Assembly (NCBI RefSeq): GCF_019649055.1
Contig: NW_026570348.1
Location: 186,001-250,000 of the forward strand
Reading direction: 5' to 3'
DNA length: 64,000 nt
From: Paramacrobiotus metropolitanus
Taxonomy: Eukaryota > Tardigrada > Eutardigrada > Parachela > Macrobiotidae
Part shown: piece after piece, positions 53,185 through 64,000 of the stretch
Numbering within the stretch: position 1 is the first letter of the stretch
Layout: each line of letters starts with the position of its first letter
The notes under the pieces: generated by a model
Databases searched by the model: none
What the model saw: the letters and a program-made list of their open reading frames with translations, nothing else
What the model was told of the DNA's origin: nothing
Program-made: the position numbers and the translations under genes

Positions 53185-54365
53185 ATGGTACCAGTGTGCA
53201 GTAAAAACAAAGCAGCGGCAGACAACCCAAAGGATAATCACTATGCTGGACCCACTCGCAACGGAAGGTACCAAGTAGAATCATATAACAGTAACTATTA
53301 TAACGTTCGAACAGTATACAAAAGTTATCTGACCTGATCGATAACAAATTTGCAGAGCAAATGGCACCGGCCGGTACGTCACCAAAGAAGGCATGGTTTA
53401 TGAAGGTGGTTTCGAGGATGACCTTTACCATGGAGTAGGCCAGATAATTTATCCTGACGGAACACTGTTCAAAGGCACATGGGATCATGGAAAGTTGAGC
53501 TCAGTACGGTCGAAAACTAAACTTTTGCAATAACTTTAAAAGTGTCGGTAACAGAAAATGTTTGCAGGGTCACTTAGTCTTTCCAGATGGACTGATATAC
53601 GACGGCGGACTTCCCGGATCGGGTCTGGCAGATGCGAATAAACCTTGGGGATACTGCGATGGGAACGATCGGAGATTTTGGAAAGAAATCCAAAATGACC
53701 TTAGTGGAAAACGTTGGTTGACACAGAATATTATCGTAGTTATAATAAACATAAAGGCGAGCACACCTGGTTGCTATCGAGGGAATGACGGTAGCGCATT
53801 TCAGCACTCCCTGTACTTGCTGCCGTAAACCGGCTGGAGTACTACGTTGTGGCTAAACATGGGGCTCATGTACCGCGCCAGGTTTAGCCATATGTATTGC
53901 CGTAACGTCACACTCCAGGCGGGTGACGTCAGCAATACAAGGGAATTACTAAATGCACTATCATCATCCCCTCGATGTTGTTTTATTAACAGTTTGTAAT
54001 ACTGATTTGTAGCGTCATTAGTCGCGAATCCACCCGCGCCGGTAATTCCGGAAAACACGATGGATGTCGGACATGGTTACTACGATATTGTCAGTCATAA
54101 GGTGTATCATTACGATGGCACATTTATGAGGAATGTCGGTAAGAGTACGACTAATCTCTATTAAACTTCAGCTTAGCCTTATCGATCAATATACATGCGA
54201 AGTAAAGATTACGCATTTGACAGGCCGTAGAGTTTGAATAACGTACGTGTGTTTCTGATAGATCTGAGCGAACATTTTTGGATAATCTCCACGTGTCGAA
54301 AAGGATGGGTGGAAGAAATCGGACGGTCACCGACTACACATTTCTAAGATCACGATTCCATTAAT
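53185..54365 (+). CDS. MORN5: MORN repeat-containing protein 5-like, 5 exons
   Basis: Exons: 53185-53267, 53356-53503, 53568-53712, 54022-54138 and 54262-54365. All phases agree and the product is about 198 residues (human MORN5 is about 161). MORN repeats lie at residues about 20-85: GRYVTKEGMVYEGGFED, YHGVGQIIYPDGTLFKGTW and GHLVFPDGLIYDGG. Then come the family signature YCDGNDRRFWKEI, HGYYDIVSHKV, and near the end EHFWIISTCRK, which parallels EHEWITRTCRK in the human protein. The protein is extended by about 20 residues past that point. The third donor is either 53713 (GTTGGT) or 53704 (GTGGAA); both keep frame. MORN5 is linked to motile cilia and sperm flagella in vertebrates; the role here is inferred. 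Intron 3 carries a MITE. The gene is convergent with GPCR copy B. Confidence 0.85.
53774..53977. mobile_element. MITE in MORN5 intron 3
   Basis: Inverted ends around TCGAGGGAATGA close on ATCATCCCCTCGA. The core (GTTGTGGCTAAACATGGGGC and CGTCACACTCCAGGCGGGTG) matches the core of the MITE at 16521-16713, but the outermost ends differ. Confidence 0.7.
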
Positions 54366-54659
54366 TTCCATGCAATATTTATATGACCGGAGCAGCCAGA
54401 GAATTGAATTGGTTGCCAGCACTACCAAAGCATTTTTTGAATACGTATACAGATATCTGTACATGCGCTTTATTCACCACTACCATGTTTCTGTCAAGCT
54501 TAGATTCCCGCGAAATAGTATAAAACTAGAATAGCTTCATCAGTGCCGATACGCTTACTTGCAAGTAACATAGACGTAAACCGTTCACAGCATTTTAAAT
54601 GTTTAACAAACATCTTAACGCACAGCAGCAAGCTACCACAACACAGCAGCTTCTAAAGG

Positions 54660-56625
54660 TCACATTTTAGTCTCCTTTTTCGGGATGGCTTCGTGTTTGG
54701 CCACACGTTCCATTGTGGAGCTGGAGTGTACTGAGCCGAAACACGTGTTCTTCGTTGGCTTTGACGTTAGAAACCGTAACATGCGCTGCCGCCTTGTGGT
54801 ACTGCCCGTCAGGCCCACACTGCCTTTCGTACTGAAATACACTGCAATATTAGTAATTCCGCAGCATGTCTGCAGTGTCCGTGTGCACTGTAGGCGGTAG
54901 CGTTTGCTCACGGTCAAGTACAGGAAAAAGTTGACCGAATAGTTAGCCAGCAGGGTGACATTACAGATGGGCGAGGGGAACTCCCTAGCGTTTTTGTCGA
55001 AAGTCCACACCTCCAGGGTGTCCGCCAGCTCCAGCGCTTTATACAGTAAACTGGGAAACTGTGCTACGAGATAAAGCGCAACACTGCTGAGCAGGAGAAT
55101 ATGGATATTTCGCAGGCGGTTGTTCTGGCGTTCTTCGTTACCGGATTTGACCCGGCCCAGGTCTTGGCGATGCTGTTTGGTAATGGCTGCTATGAGGGCG
55201 CTGTTGATGAGTAATAAAAGGAAGAAATTGCCGAAATTCACGGAAAGCTGCAAATGATTGGAATTATTTATGCTTATATGTGTTGTAGCGGCAGAAACGA
55301 ACAGGTGAGGCCGTTACCTCAGCGGTATTCTGGATCTTTCCCCATTTAAGGAGCCAAGCCGGTTTTGCCGCTTCATTCCTACACGATCAGTGCAAAAACT
55401 GTAAGTTGCACAACCAACGTTTTCCTTGATAACCGCATATTCAATTAACTGCGATGTCGTAGCACAAAAAATGATCATTTATTTAAATCTATAAAGGATA
55501 TAATGCAAATGCAATCACATACATGTAAGCGGAATAAGTGGTGTTGCATCCTGTGACAGTGCAATAACGCTCGTAGACAAAATTCTCCACGCTAAACATG
55601 GCCGACGATACGAACAGAACAACAACTATGATATTGGCCGAAAAAGCGCTCGTCAGCTTCTTAATCCAGAAAGGCTTGACAAAGGCCATTAATCGTTCTG
55701 CGGAGAAAATGAGCAATACCCTGCAATTGTCGGCAGTCACATTGTAATGCGCTCACATGACCTTACTTTGCAGAAGTACTTACGATGTAGAACTAGAATG
55801 GTTCTATGGAATATAACATTTTACACTGTCCAGCCTTGTTAACGTGTTGTTAGTAAACCAGCATGCGCAGCACGAGATTGAGTATTTTCAGGGCGCAAAA
55901 GTTATCAAAAATGTATACGTATTGTAGACTACTCTGTGGATCATTAACCCTAATTGCCGTGTATCTACCCTGATTATGTGTTTCATATTTCATACCAATC
56001 ACACAAATGCATGAACGCCTCTTGCATCCATCCTTGAATACCCATATACTGGAATATCGTTGCTTTGTTTGCGTCGATACCATACGGCAAGTTAAATTTT
56101 CGACTGAGGTTCCATAAGAATATCGGAAAAAATAACCACCTAAACAGACAGAAAGAAGGCGGCAACCAACAGCATGCGAAAGAATACTGTACTCATGAGT
56201 TGCAAATAAAACTACATACATAACATTCCTTCTGTGTACTTAAGTTGTTTTTGAAATGTGGTTACAGCAACAATAAAGATCTGCAGTTTAGAATCTCTGC
56301 ACTGTATCTATAATAATTAATAAGCCACTTACAGTACAACAAGATCACTAAATGCCATGGCAATCATGTACGACGTGGTGCTGTTCTTTTTGGCCTGGCG
56401 AATCAGAACGACGAGATTGAGACCATTGCCCACCGTACAGCAGGCTAATAGTACCGGATAACATATCCACCATAACCATTGCGCTCTGGCGACCTGGTCA
56501 GCGGTGAAAGCCGAAAGACGAACCGTAGAATTGGCGGTAAGATTTCCTTCCGTACAGTTGACATCATCAATAAGATTTTTGTCGGTATAGTTATCCCGGC
56601 AGAAAACACTGGCGTTACCAACCAT
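54660..56625 (-). CDS. Class A GPCR, peptide-receptor-like (copy B)
   Basis: Exons in coding order: 56625-56333, 56139-55996, 55720-55523, 55378-55318 and 55247-54660. The product is about 427 residues. The first in-frame ATG gives MVGNASVFCRDN. Four Asn glycosylation sequons precede TM1 (LLACCTVGNGLNLVVL). TM3 reads FMHLCDWVLLIFSAERLMAF across the exon 2/3 junction, a normal peptide-receptor TM3 with ERL for DRY. The 61-nt exon encodes AAKPAWLLKWGKIQNTAE. TM7 reads LLANYSVNFFLYLTVSKRYR, like the SSINFxxY end of FMRFamide receptors. TM6 (LLLSSVALYLVAQFPSLL) lacks CWxP. The tail is Ser/Thr/Lys-rich. Copy C is its close tandem duplicate. Confidence 0.88.
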
Positions 56626-58250
56626 GTCAGAGCCGGTAATTTGTCGATACACTCAATGGCCAACTATTTGTCATCATATACCGTCGCAATACACCAGGGT
56701 TATTAAGTGCCACGATGCTGTGAGTGGTGCTGCAATGCTTTTAACCTTGCTTGACGGGATGAAAGCGTCCCTAACCGGCACATAATGCACGGAAGCGGGC
56801 GGGAGGTCAATGAATAATGCAACCATCCCTCAGCCGCGGCTATAATAGTGGCGGGTGTTCCCTTTTCGGGGTTTTTGACAGTTGCGCGGTGTAACACCGC
56901 GCAATATATAGCTGTGTCTTCCAGTGAAATGAAAACAAATGTGCACTGATTCCAGGGATGACGTGTTATGTTGTACTGCTTAGTGCGTTATATTTTGCCG
57001 CGGTCGCCCTTTATTGTTGAATATCAGTGGTGTTTAATCCGGCCGCTTGTGTCAGGAGTCAGTAATTAATAATGGCATTGCGCTAACAGTGTGGACCGAT
57101 CGATTTTCCCGCTAATTGGCACTATGCATTACACGTACGTATGCGCCGCTGCACTTGTTAGCGAGTAAGGTTCGTATTATTTCAGCAACTGCACTGGTAT
57201 ATTTCAACAGTTTGCGAATTAAACATGAGCATAATGTGATTTTCAGAGGGAAAAGGATCAATATTCAGTACATCTATTGTTGCACAATCCACTGGACAGT
57301 ACATGGAACATACAATTACAATACATAATATGAGCAATTACATTATAAACTATGTAACACAGACTTACAGAGATATTACGATTTGCCGACTGTAAGGCGA
57401 ATGCTCATAGGCCACACCAACCTCACCCGGGATTGTTAAAAATGTTGCGTTAACCAAGTGGATCTCAAGTGGGAAGGAGCCGTGCGCTGAGGTGGAAAAA
57501 TATAAAGCTCATTCACAACAACTCAGGCCGGCGCCACACACAAGATATAACTGATACAAGGGCGGAGGTGTTGCAAATTAACAATTATTGTACGTGTACC
57601 GTACCTATGGAATAATGCTGATTAATCCACTGTAAAAAATCACTAGTGTGAAAAAACAGCTGGAGTCGTTGGAAAAACTTAATTTCTGCAACTATGCGCT
57701 TTACCATGAAAAACAGTACATATGAGGGCGTTAAGGTTGGTGTTGCAAATTGACAACTGTTGAACTCTACTTTTTATTTACTAAATAAGCCACTATAGAA
57801 AATTATACGCTTTAACCGACGCTTTGCCCTTTTCAAATTATTCTGATTGGTTCGACAGACACATTCTTGTTTTTAAAATTAACGATAGACGTCTCGACTT
57901 AAGTACAGAACGGTTTCGAGAACAGTACGGTTTCTCAACATACTAGAGGGTTAATAGTGTAATACCCTGAAAACGCTTCCCAACATGGACATCGACAGAT
58001 TTTTTGTACATTTTCTCGTAGCATGATTTATCAGTAATGTAAAAGAACTGTCATTTTTACTAACCAGTTGCGCGTTTTATGTTCTCGATCGTTATGCACT
58101 AACATGCCGTAAATACGGTGCATGGTTTTAGACGGAAGAGCTTGTTACTAATATTTTTCACGCTTTTAAGGGCATCTTATATGCGAGGGTCTTTTAGCCT
58201 TGTTAGCAGCCCGTATGTGCCATCGATATGAATCCAACATTTAAAAAACA
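56626..58250. repeat. 5' flank of GPCR copy B, duplicated at copy C
   Basis: This flank is collinear with about 62190-63660. Shared blocks include AAAGCGTCCCTAACCGGCAC, GCGGGCGGGAGGTCAATGAA, TTTAATCCGGCCGCT and a distal AAGGGCATC(T/A)TTA block. It holds the promoter region and no further gene. Confidence 0.8.
56903..56911 (-). promoter_or_regulatory. Candidate TATA box, GPCR copy B
   Basis: TATATATT on the minus strand lies about 280 bp upstream of the ATG. The same motif sits 274 bp upstream of copy C, within a conserved flank. Confidence 0.5.
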
Positions 58251-58880
58251 AACTGCAGTATACAGTATACTGTAAATATTGCTCCTTTATTACCATTAGC
58301 AAGTACGTGCTTCCTTTATCTGGAAAATTTTAAATGCTCACAACGTAAATCAAATGCTTCAACGCACTGAATTCTGCCTTTAATTATGTAGCAGCAACAA
58401 AGGTGTGGTGCATGTAAGCAGTAACTACTCTAGATCAAGACTACCGACAGCAGCTGTCGTTGTAAGTTCCGTAAAACCAACGCTAGAGCTTTAGCAATGC
58501 TGTTACGGTATATCGTCCACATAGTCGACATTCCATACGTGCCAGTACGGCGTGTCGTGCGCACTTCAGCGTTAAGATTGCACTTAAAAGAACACTGTGA
58601 ACACTGTACAAAAGGCAACCTACGTACAGACTGTACAATCCCCAGTCTCGCTCAGTTTTACATTTCACCGCGTACTGAGCGGCATCAAAATGATTAAAAT
58701 TTATTCAGTCAATAAATTCGTTCTTATTAGTGTCTCGAGCAATTGCTTCTCTGTCTTGCCGAAAAGAGATCACTACCCCCAAAGGTCAAACTTGCAGCTA
58801 AATCAACTTTACCAATTTACCAGGTATAAATCTTATTAATTTTGATCATTAACACAACGCAGATTGTTTTCCAACAGAGA
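58251..58880. other. Intergenic, no recognised gene
   Basis: Short frames on both strands near 58430-58840 overlap and show no domain. Confidence 0.4.
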
Positions 58881-59019
58881 CGGAGCGTCGAGTTCCCCTC
58901 AGCGAACGGACTGGAGGTTTTCTCAGGTTTTTTAGGATTCTTAGGTTCCCAGGTTCCTAATGTTCTTCGGTTTTTTGGGTTTACTTAGCCATCGTTCTCG
59001 GGATGGTCGGCGAAATATC

Positions 59020-59835
59020 GGCGAGCCATTATGACCTTTAAGAAATGCACCATCAATGGTCGTCGGTACTGTGACAACATCATGGATGACAACGGTGACC
59101 CCAGTCAGCACTGCGGGTTCTCCAATAATCCGTATGCCGACGAATTAACAGATGTCGCTTTCGACCAGGATCGCCAGGCGGTCTTCGGCGGCATTTCGGT
59201 TCTTCGAATACCGGAGATGGTCAGACACTGGTCGACGCGGCCCGGTATTTTGGGTACTACTTTCTGTACCGCCTGTCTAATTTGATTCGCATCGAACGGA
59301 TTAGAAAGAGCGCATTGTAGACTATGAGCTCCTGCAGATTCTTGATCTCAGTTATGCTTGCAAACGATGTCCGTTGCGACTAAACGGGAAAATTATTCTG
59401 TAAAGGTGCTGATTCCATCATCAAGTTAAAGAGTATCACGAACAAACATCTGGAGTTCTTCGCTCTGGATGAGTTGCTTACGCTGTGCTTAGCGTGGAAA
59501 GTTATCTCTTATACCGTTATACGGAATGGAGTGCCAGGTACACTGCAGCGTCGCTGACATTAGAAAAGCGGGAAGAGCAGATGGATGCGGTGGCCGCGGA
59601 GTTGTGAAAGACCTGGCTGTGGTCGGCTCCACGGCTGTAGGGAATAAGAGGCAGGACGGTGTACCGGAGGCCGTTTAGCCTGGCGCAAGCGGAGATCAGG
59701 ATCTGGGTTCTTACCGGGGATAAACTGGAGACCGCCATAAAAATCGGCTATTGTTGTCGGTTGCTGACGAAGGCGTTTTAAGATGTGTTTATCACTGATG
59801 CGGACGATGTGTCAGGGAACAGCAGAATGTAATGA
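59020..59835 (+). pseudogene. P4-type ATPase (phospholipid flippase) fragment, decayed
   Basis: The order matches the cytosolic part of a P4-ATPase, the lipid flippase family. IMTFKKCTINGRRYC is the segment after DKTGTLT. Then, in changing frames, come GDGQTLVDAARYFGYYFLYR, VDYELLQILD, a GADSI segment, [76 protein letters not shown] and CCRLLT. Several stops and frameshifts break it. The DKTGT phosphorylation site and all membrane spans are absent. It is unrelated to the SERCA gene in the window. It is probably an old gene fragment or processed copy, as the segments follow without clear introns. Confidence 0.85.
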
Positions 59836-59903
59836 TCCCGCTTTTTCTTCGACTAATCCCGGATTACGGCTAATATGATTTTATTATTTTATACAGAATG
59901 CGC

Positions 59904-62189
59904 TTAAACGGCTGCCCGAGGTCCTTTAAGCGGCTCCTTCTTCTGACTGGCTTCGCGTTTAGCCACACGTTCCATGGTGGAGCTGGATTCTATTGAAGTG
60001 GAACACGTGCTCTTCGAAGACTTCGACGTCAGAAAGCGTATCATACGCTGCCGTCTTGTGGTGCTGCCCGTAAGACCCACACTGCCCTCAGTATTCAAGT
60101 ACGCCGCAATATCACGACAACCGCAGCATGTCTGCAGTGTCCGTGTGCACTGTACGCGGTAACGTTTGCTCACGGTCAAGTACAGGAAAAAGTTGACCGA
60201 GTAGTTAGCCAGCAGAGTTACATTGCAGATGGGCGTGGCGAACTTTCTCGCTGATTCGTCAAATGTCCACAGATCCGGATTGTCACTGTCCGCCAGCTTC
60301 AGCGCTTGAACCAGCAAACTCGGGAACTGTGCTACGAGATACAGCACGACACTGCTGAGCAGGAGAATATGGATATTCCGGCGGCGGTTGTTCTGGCGCT
60401 CTTCGTTATCGGATTTGACTCGACCCAGGTCTTGGCGATGCTGTTTGGTAATGGCTGCTATGAGTGCGCTGTTGATGAATAATAAAAGGAAGAAATTGCC
60501 GAAATTCATGGAAAGCTGCAAGTAATGGGAATTGTTGTGATTACGCGTATGGATAAACGATTGAGGCCGTTACCTCAGCGGTGTTCTGGATCTCCCCCCA
60601 TTTAACGAGCCAAGCCGGTTTTCCCTCATCTGTCCTGTTATAGAGAACGATGGGTCTCATTAACTAAGTTACACAACCAGGTACGTGGGGTATTCTTCCG
60701 TAGTTAGAGTAACGTTAGCACATTGTTTAGATCATTAACGTGTTTTTACACCGAAATAAAATCATTTTAAGCAGACTTGTTAAACATTAAAACCATTGGC
60801 GTACGTGTAAGCGGAATAAGTGTTCAAAAGTTACACATGTTAAACGATAAACAATACAACGGCTGCATACGTGTAAGCGGAGTAAGTGCTGCCGCATCCT
60901 GTGGCGGCACAATAACGCTCATTGACAAAATTCTCCACGCTAAAAAGGACCGACGACACGAACAGAACGACAACGATGATATTGGCCGAAAATGCGCTCG
61001 TCAACTTCTTAATCCAAAACGGCTTGACAAAGGCCATTAATCGTTCAGCGGAGAACATGAGCAATACCCTGCAATTTTCAGGACTTATGAGTGCACACAA
61101 TCCGTAACGCATGATGCGATGCATCAACAAATTTCTTTCAAATACAGTATGAATTCGAAACGATATTTCACGCTATTGTTGAAGTGGGCTGTCTTGTAAA
61201 TTCATTTTTCAGGGAATCAGCGTGCGCAACATGAGATTCAGTTTTTCGGCGCGCATAATTTATTAAAAATGTAGAGACTTGTTCACCGTGATTCTGTTTT
61301 CATATTTCGTACCAGTCACATAAATGCATGAATGTTTCCTGTATCCATCCTTGAGTGCCCATAGATTGTAGCAACATCTTTTTGTGTGCCGGCGTAGCAT
61401 ACGGCAGGCTAAATGTCCTAGTGATGTTCCATAAGAATATCGGAAAAAATAACCACCTAATCAGTGCAGAGGAAAAGAGAACAACCGATAACACTAGCAG
61501 GAAATATGGATAATATTACATGTTCACTCTGTTCACTTATATAAAAATGCTGTGACGGTACTTACATATCTATCAACTATAAAGTACAGTATGTACCTTA
61601 CTGCACACACAGATACCAGACACTCAGCCAGATCGATACTGGTGCTACAACACGTACATAATTGGCTAGATACGTATATAATATACGAAAAAACTGTTTA
61701 ACGATTTTGATAATAATTTTATCTCTAATGTGATACTGATGGCAATAAACAAAAAAAAATCTCGACGTGCAATAGGCACAATATCTATATTATGTGTAGT
61801 GCATCTACATAGATTAACTGTAATGGTACAGAGTTCGTTGCAGTCAAGGTGGTTATAACAGTGCAACATTGTAGAAGCGAACCCGAACCGAACATAGGAA
61901 GATTTTAATCGAATAATTAAGCCACTTACAGTACAACAAGATCACTAAACGCCATGGCAATCATGTACGACGTGGTGCTGTTCTTTTTGGCCTGGCGAAT
62001 CAGAACGACGAGATTGAGACCGTTGCCCACTGTGCAGCAAGCCAACAGTACCGGATAGCATATCCACCATAACCAATGGGCTCTGGCGATCTGGTCAGCG
62101 GTGAAAGCCGGAGCACTATTGAAACCGCCTGTAACGTTACCATCCGTACTGCAGTTCTCCCGGCAGAAAACACTCGCGTTACCGACCAT
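59904..62189 (-). CDS. Class A GPCR, peptide-receptor-like (copy C)
   Basis: Exons in coding order: 62189-61930, 61456-61313, 61068-60871, 60634-60574 and 60515-59904. The product is about 424 residues. Exon lengths 144, 198 and 61 are identical to copy B, as are all phases. The ectodomain is shorter and has three sequons. The membrane core is nearly the same as copy B: GNGLNLVVL in TM1, SAERLMAFVKPFW after TM3, KPAWLVKWGEIQNTAE, and NYSVNFFLYLTVSKRYR in TM7. Differences cluster in the N-terminus, the TM1-TM2 flank and the C-tail, which ends PLKGPRAAV. The second intron region is larger here. It is likely a Gq- or Gi-type neuropeptide receptor by family habit; no ligand can be read from sequence. 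Confidence 0.88.
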
Positions 62190-63660
62190 GTCAGAGCCGG
62201 TAATTTGTCGATTCACTCAATGGCCAGCTATTTGTCATGTGTCGTGGCAGCGTACACCACGGTGATTAAGTGTCACGATGTTGAGTGTTGCTGCAATCCT
62301 TTTAATCCCGTTTGACGGGCTGAAAGCGTCCCTAACCGGCACATAATGCGCGGAGGCGGGCGGGAGGTCAATGAATAATTCAGCCATCCCTCGACCAGGC
62401 TGTGATCTTGGCGGGCGTTCCCTTTCCGGGGTTTTTGACAGTTGCAGTGTATCACAAACGGGAATATATAGCCATATCTTACCGCGAAATGGAAACAAAT
62501 GTACACTGATTCCAGGGATGGCGTGTTATGGTGTATATACATAGTGCGTTACATGTTGCCGCGGAACCTTTTATTGTTGAATGTCAGCGGTGTTTAATCC
62601 GGCCGCTGGTGTCAAGAGTTACTGTAGTAATTAATAATGGCACTGCGCTGACAGTGTGGACCGATCGATTTCCTCGCTAATTGGCACTATGCGTATCACG
62701 CGCCGCTGCACATGTTGGCGTGTAAGGTTCGTTATTGTTTCAGGCATTGCATTGGTAATGCAACAGTTTGTGGATTAGAAATGAGGATAATGGTATTTGT
62801 TAAGGAAAAAAGATCAATATTCAGCACATGTCCATTGTACATGGTCATGGAACATACATATTCCTGCGGTTTCGCCGGCTGTAAGAAGAATGCGAATGCG
62901 GCACGCACCAACACCTCACCCAAGATTCGCTAAAATGTTCCATTACTTAATAAAGTGGATCACTATGAGTATGTGCAGAAGCGGCTAGCTGATTATAAAA
63001 TTAAGTATATAAATCGAAAAAAAATTCAAGTGCATTCACTACAACTATCTACTTTATCATGGACGACAGTCTGAAATTACCATATAAGAACTTTGTTGTT
63101 GCAGATTGACAAATTTGCTGCACTCTACTTTTTGTTTACTGAATGATCCATTGCTGAAAATTTTAACCGTTGGTATACAAATTTCGATTCGTGAATGCCG
63201 CCAAGTGGCCGCCGTGGCCGTGTGATGTTTGAGAATTTATGTTAGATTACAGTTTCGCATTGAAAGGCATAAATTGAGCAAAAGCGTAGACTGAAGATGA
63301 ACTCAGTCATTCATCAGTCACCTGTAAACTGTAATCGATTACCATGCACGTACAGGGAATAAGAACTCCGCTGTTCTGCAGAAACCATTTATTAACGCTG
63401 CAACCAGCATGTGCTTTAGCACATTTTGTGAACATTTTCTCAGTGCATAATGTTTTCATTGCTGTAAACAGCAAAATGTCTTTAATTTTATTTACCTGGG
63501 CAATTACATGAGCATAACGTACCGCAAACACGGCGTTCTGCGGATTAAGGCGGCACAATTGTGTTCGTTTTCACGCTTTAGGTTCTTAAGGGCATCATTT
63601 AGGCGAGGGTAACTTAGCAACCCACATGTGCCATCGCCCATCGGTATGAATACAAACAAA
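62190..63660. repeat. 5' flank of GPCR copy C, duplicated from copy B region
   Basis: This is the partner of 56626-58250, in the same orientation and order. Together with the coding parts it gives a tandem unit of roughly 4-5 kb. No separate gene was seen. Confidence 0.8.
62463..62471 (-). promoter_or_regulatory. Candidate TATA box, GPCR copy C
   Basis: TATATATT on the minus strand lies about 274 bp upstream of the ATG, conserved in position with copy B. Confidence 0.5.
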
Positions 63661-63689
63661 GCAAGCCGTATACAGTACTTACTAAGAAA

Positions 63690-63860
63690 TAGGGCTGGGA
63701 ACAGGACGGCTAGATTGCCCTGAACCTGTAATTTTTCAATTTTTCCCTCCCTGAACCTGTCCTGTCCCTGAAACTCACCGTGCTGAATTACCTGAACCTG
63801 TCCTGAGCCTGAAACTATTCACCCTGAGCCTGACCTGAAATCCTGAGCCTGTTTAAGTTA
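63690..63860. repeat. CCTGAACCTGTCCTGAGCCTG repeat, possible hAT element end
   Basis: AGGGCTGGGAACAGGA starts the tract, followed by degenerate CCTGA(A/G)CCTG units. An AGGGCTGGGA-type end with sub-terminal repeats is common in hAT-like elements. The other end would lie outside the window. Confidence 0.4.
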
Positions 63861-64000
63861 AATAAGTTAAATTGTAGTTGTATAATTTTTTCCGTATCGG
63901 CACATTTCAAAAGCGATATGTAGCCAGTAGCGAAACGAGCTAAGCTCGCATTTCTTAGAGTAGCGTAATAAGGTAGCGAGTTTTTATGCGCTTTTTAGCG

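Overview
This is animal nuclear DNA: split genes with GT-AG introns (about 60 bp to 2.2 kb), long AT-rich non-coding stretches and many MITE-like repeats. Protein similarity points to an ecdysozoan. A tardigrade is my best guess, but that is inference.

Layout. 1-5.4 kb holds no gene I can support. 5.4-12.9 kb is a complete 15-exon SERCA calcium pump on the plus strand, with a second, downstream 3' exon (14621-14673) that gives an alternative C-terminus. 13-18 kb is one arm of a segmental duplication; the other arm is 44.5-49 kb. Each arm carries the distal SERCA exon, its 3' untranslated region, and a seven-transmembrane receptor gene read on the minus strand. The receptor is broken in the first arm and open in the second. 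18-44 kb is mostly repeats: TTAA-flanked foldback elements, two nested LINEs, minisatellites, a 2.5 kb element with 122-bp terminal inverted repeats (TIRs) and a 9-bp target-site duplication (TSD), and smaller MITEs. Two orphan reading frames sit among them, one inside a long inverted repeat. Decayed cadherin exons lie on both strands at 39-44 kb.

50-62 kb is a cluster of three class A peptide-type GPCRs on the minus strand. All have five exons with identical intron phases. The last two are a tandem duplication of about 4-5 kb that includes the promoter region. A five-exon MORN5-like gene (plus strand) lies between the first and second receptors. A decayed P4-ATPase (flippase) lies between the second and third.

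SERCA loads the ER with calcium, and the receptors would signal through G proteins. Nothing in the sequence shows that these genes act in one pathway. The most interesting points are the duplicated SERCA terminal exon, a MITE whose empty site survives in the other duplication arm, and the orphan gene framed by minisatellite-bearing inverted repeats.
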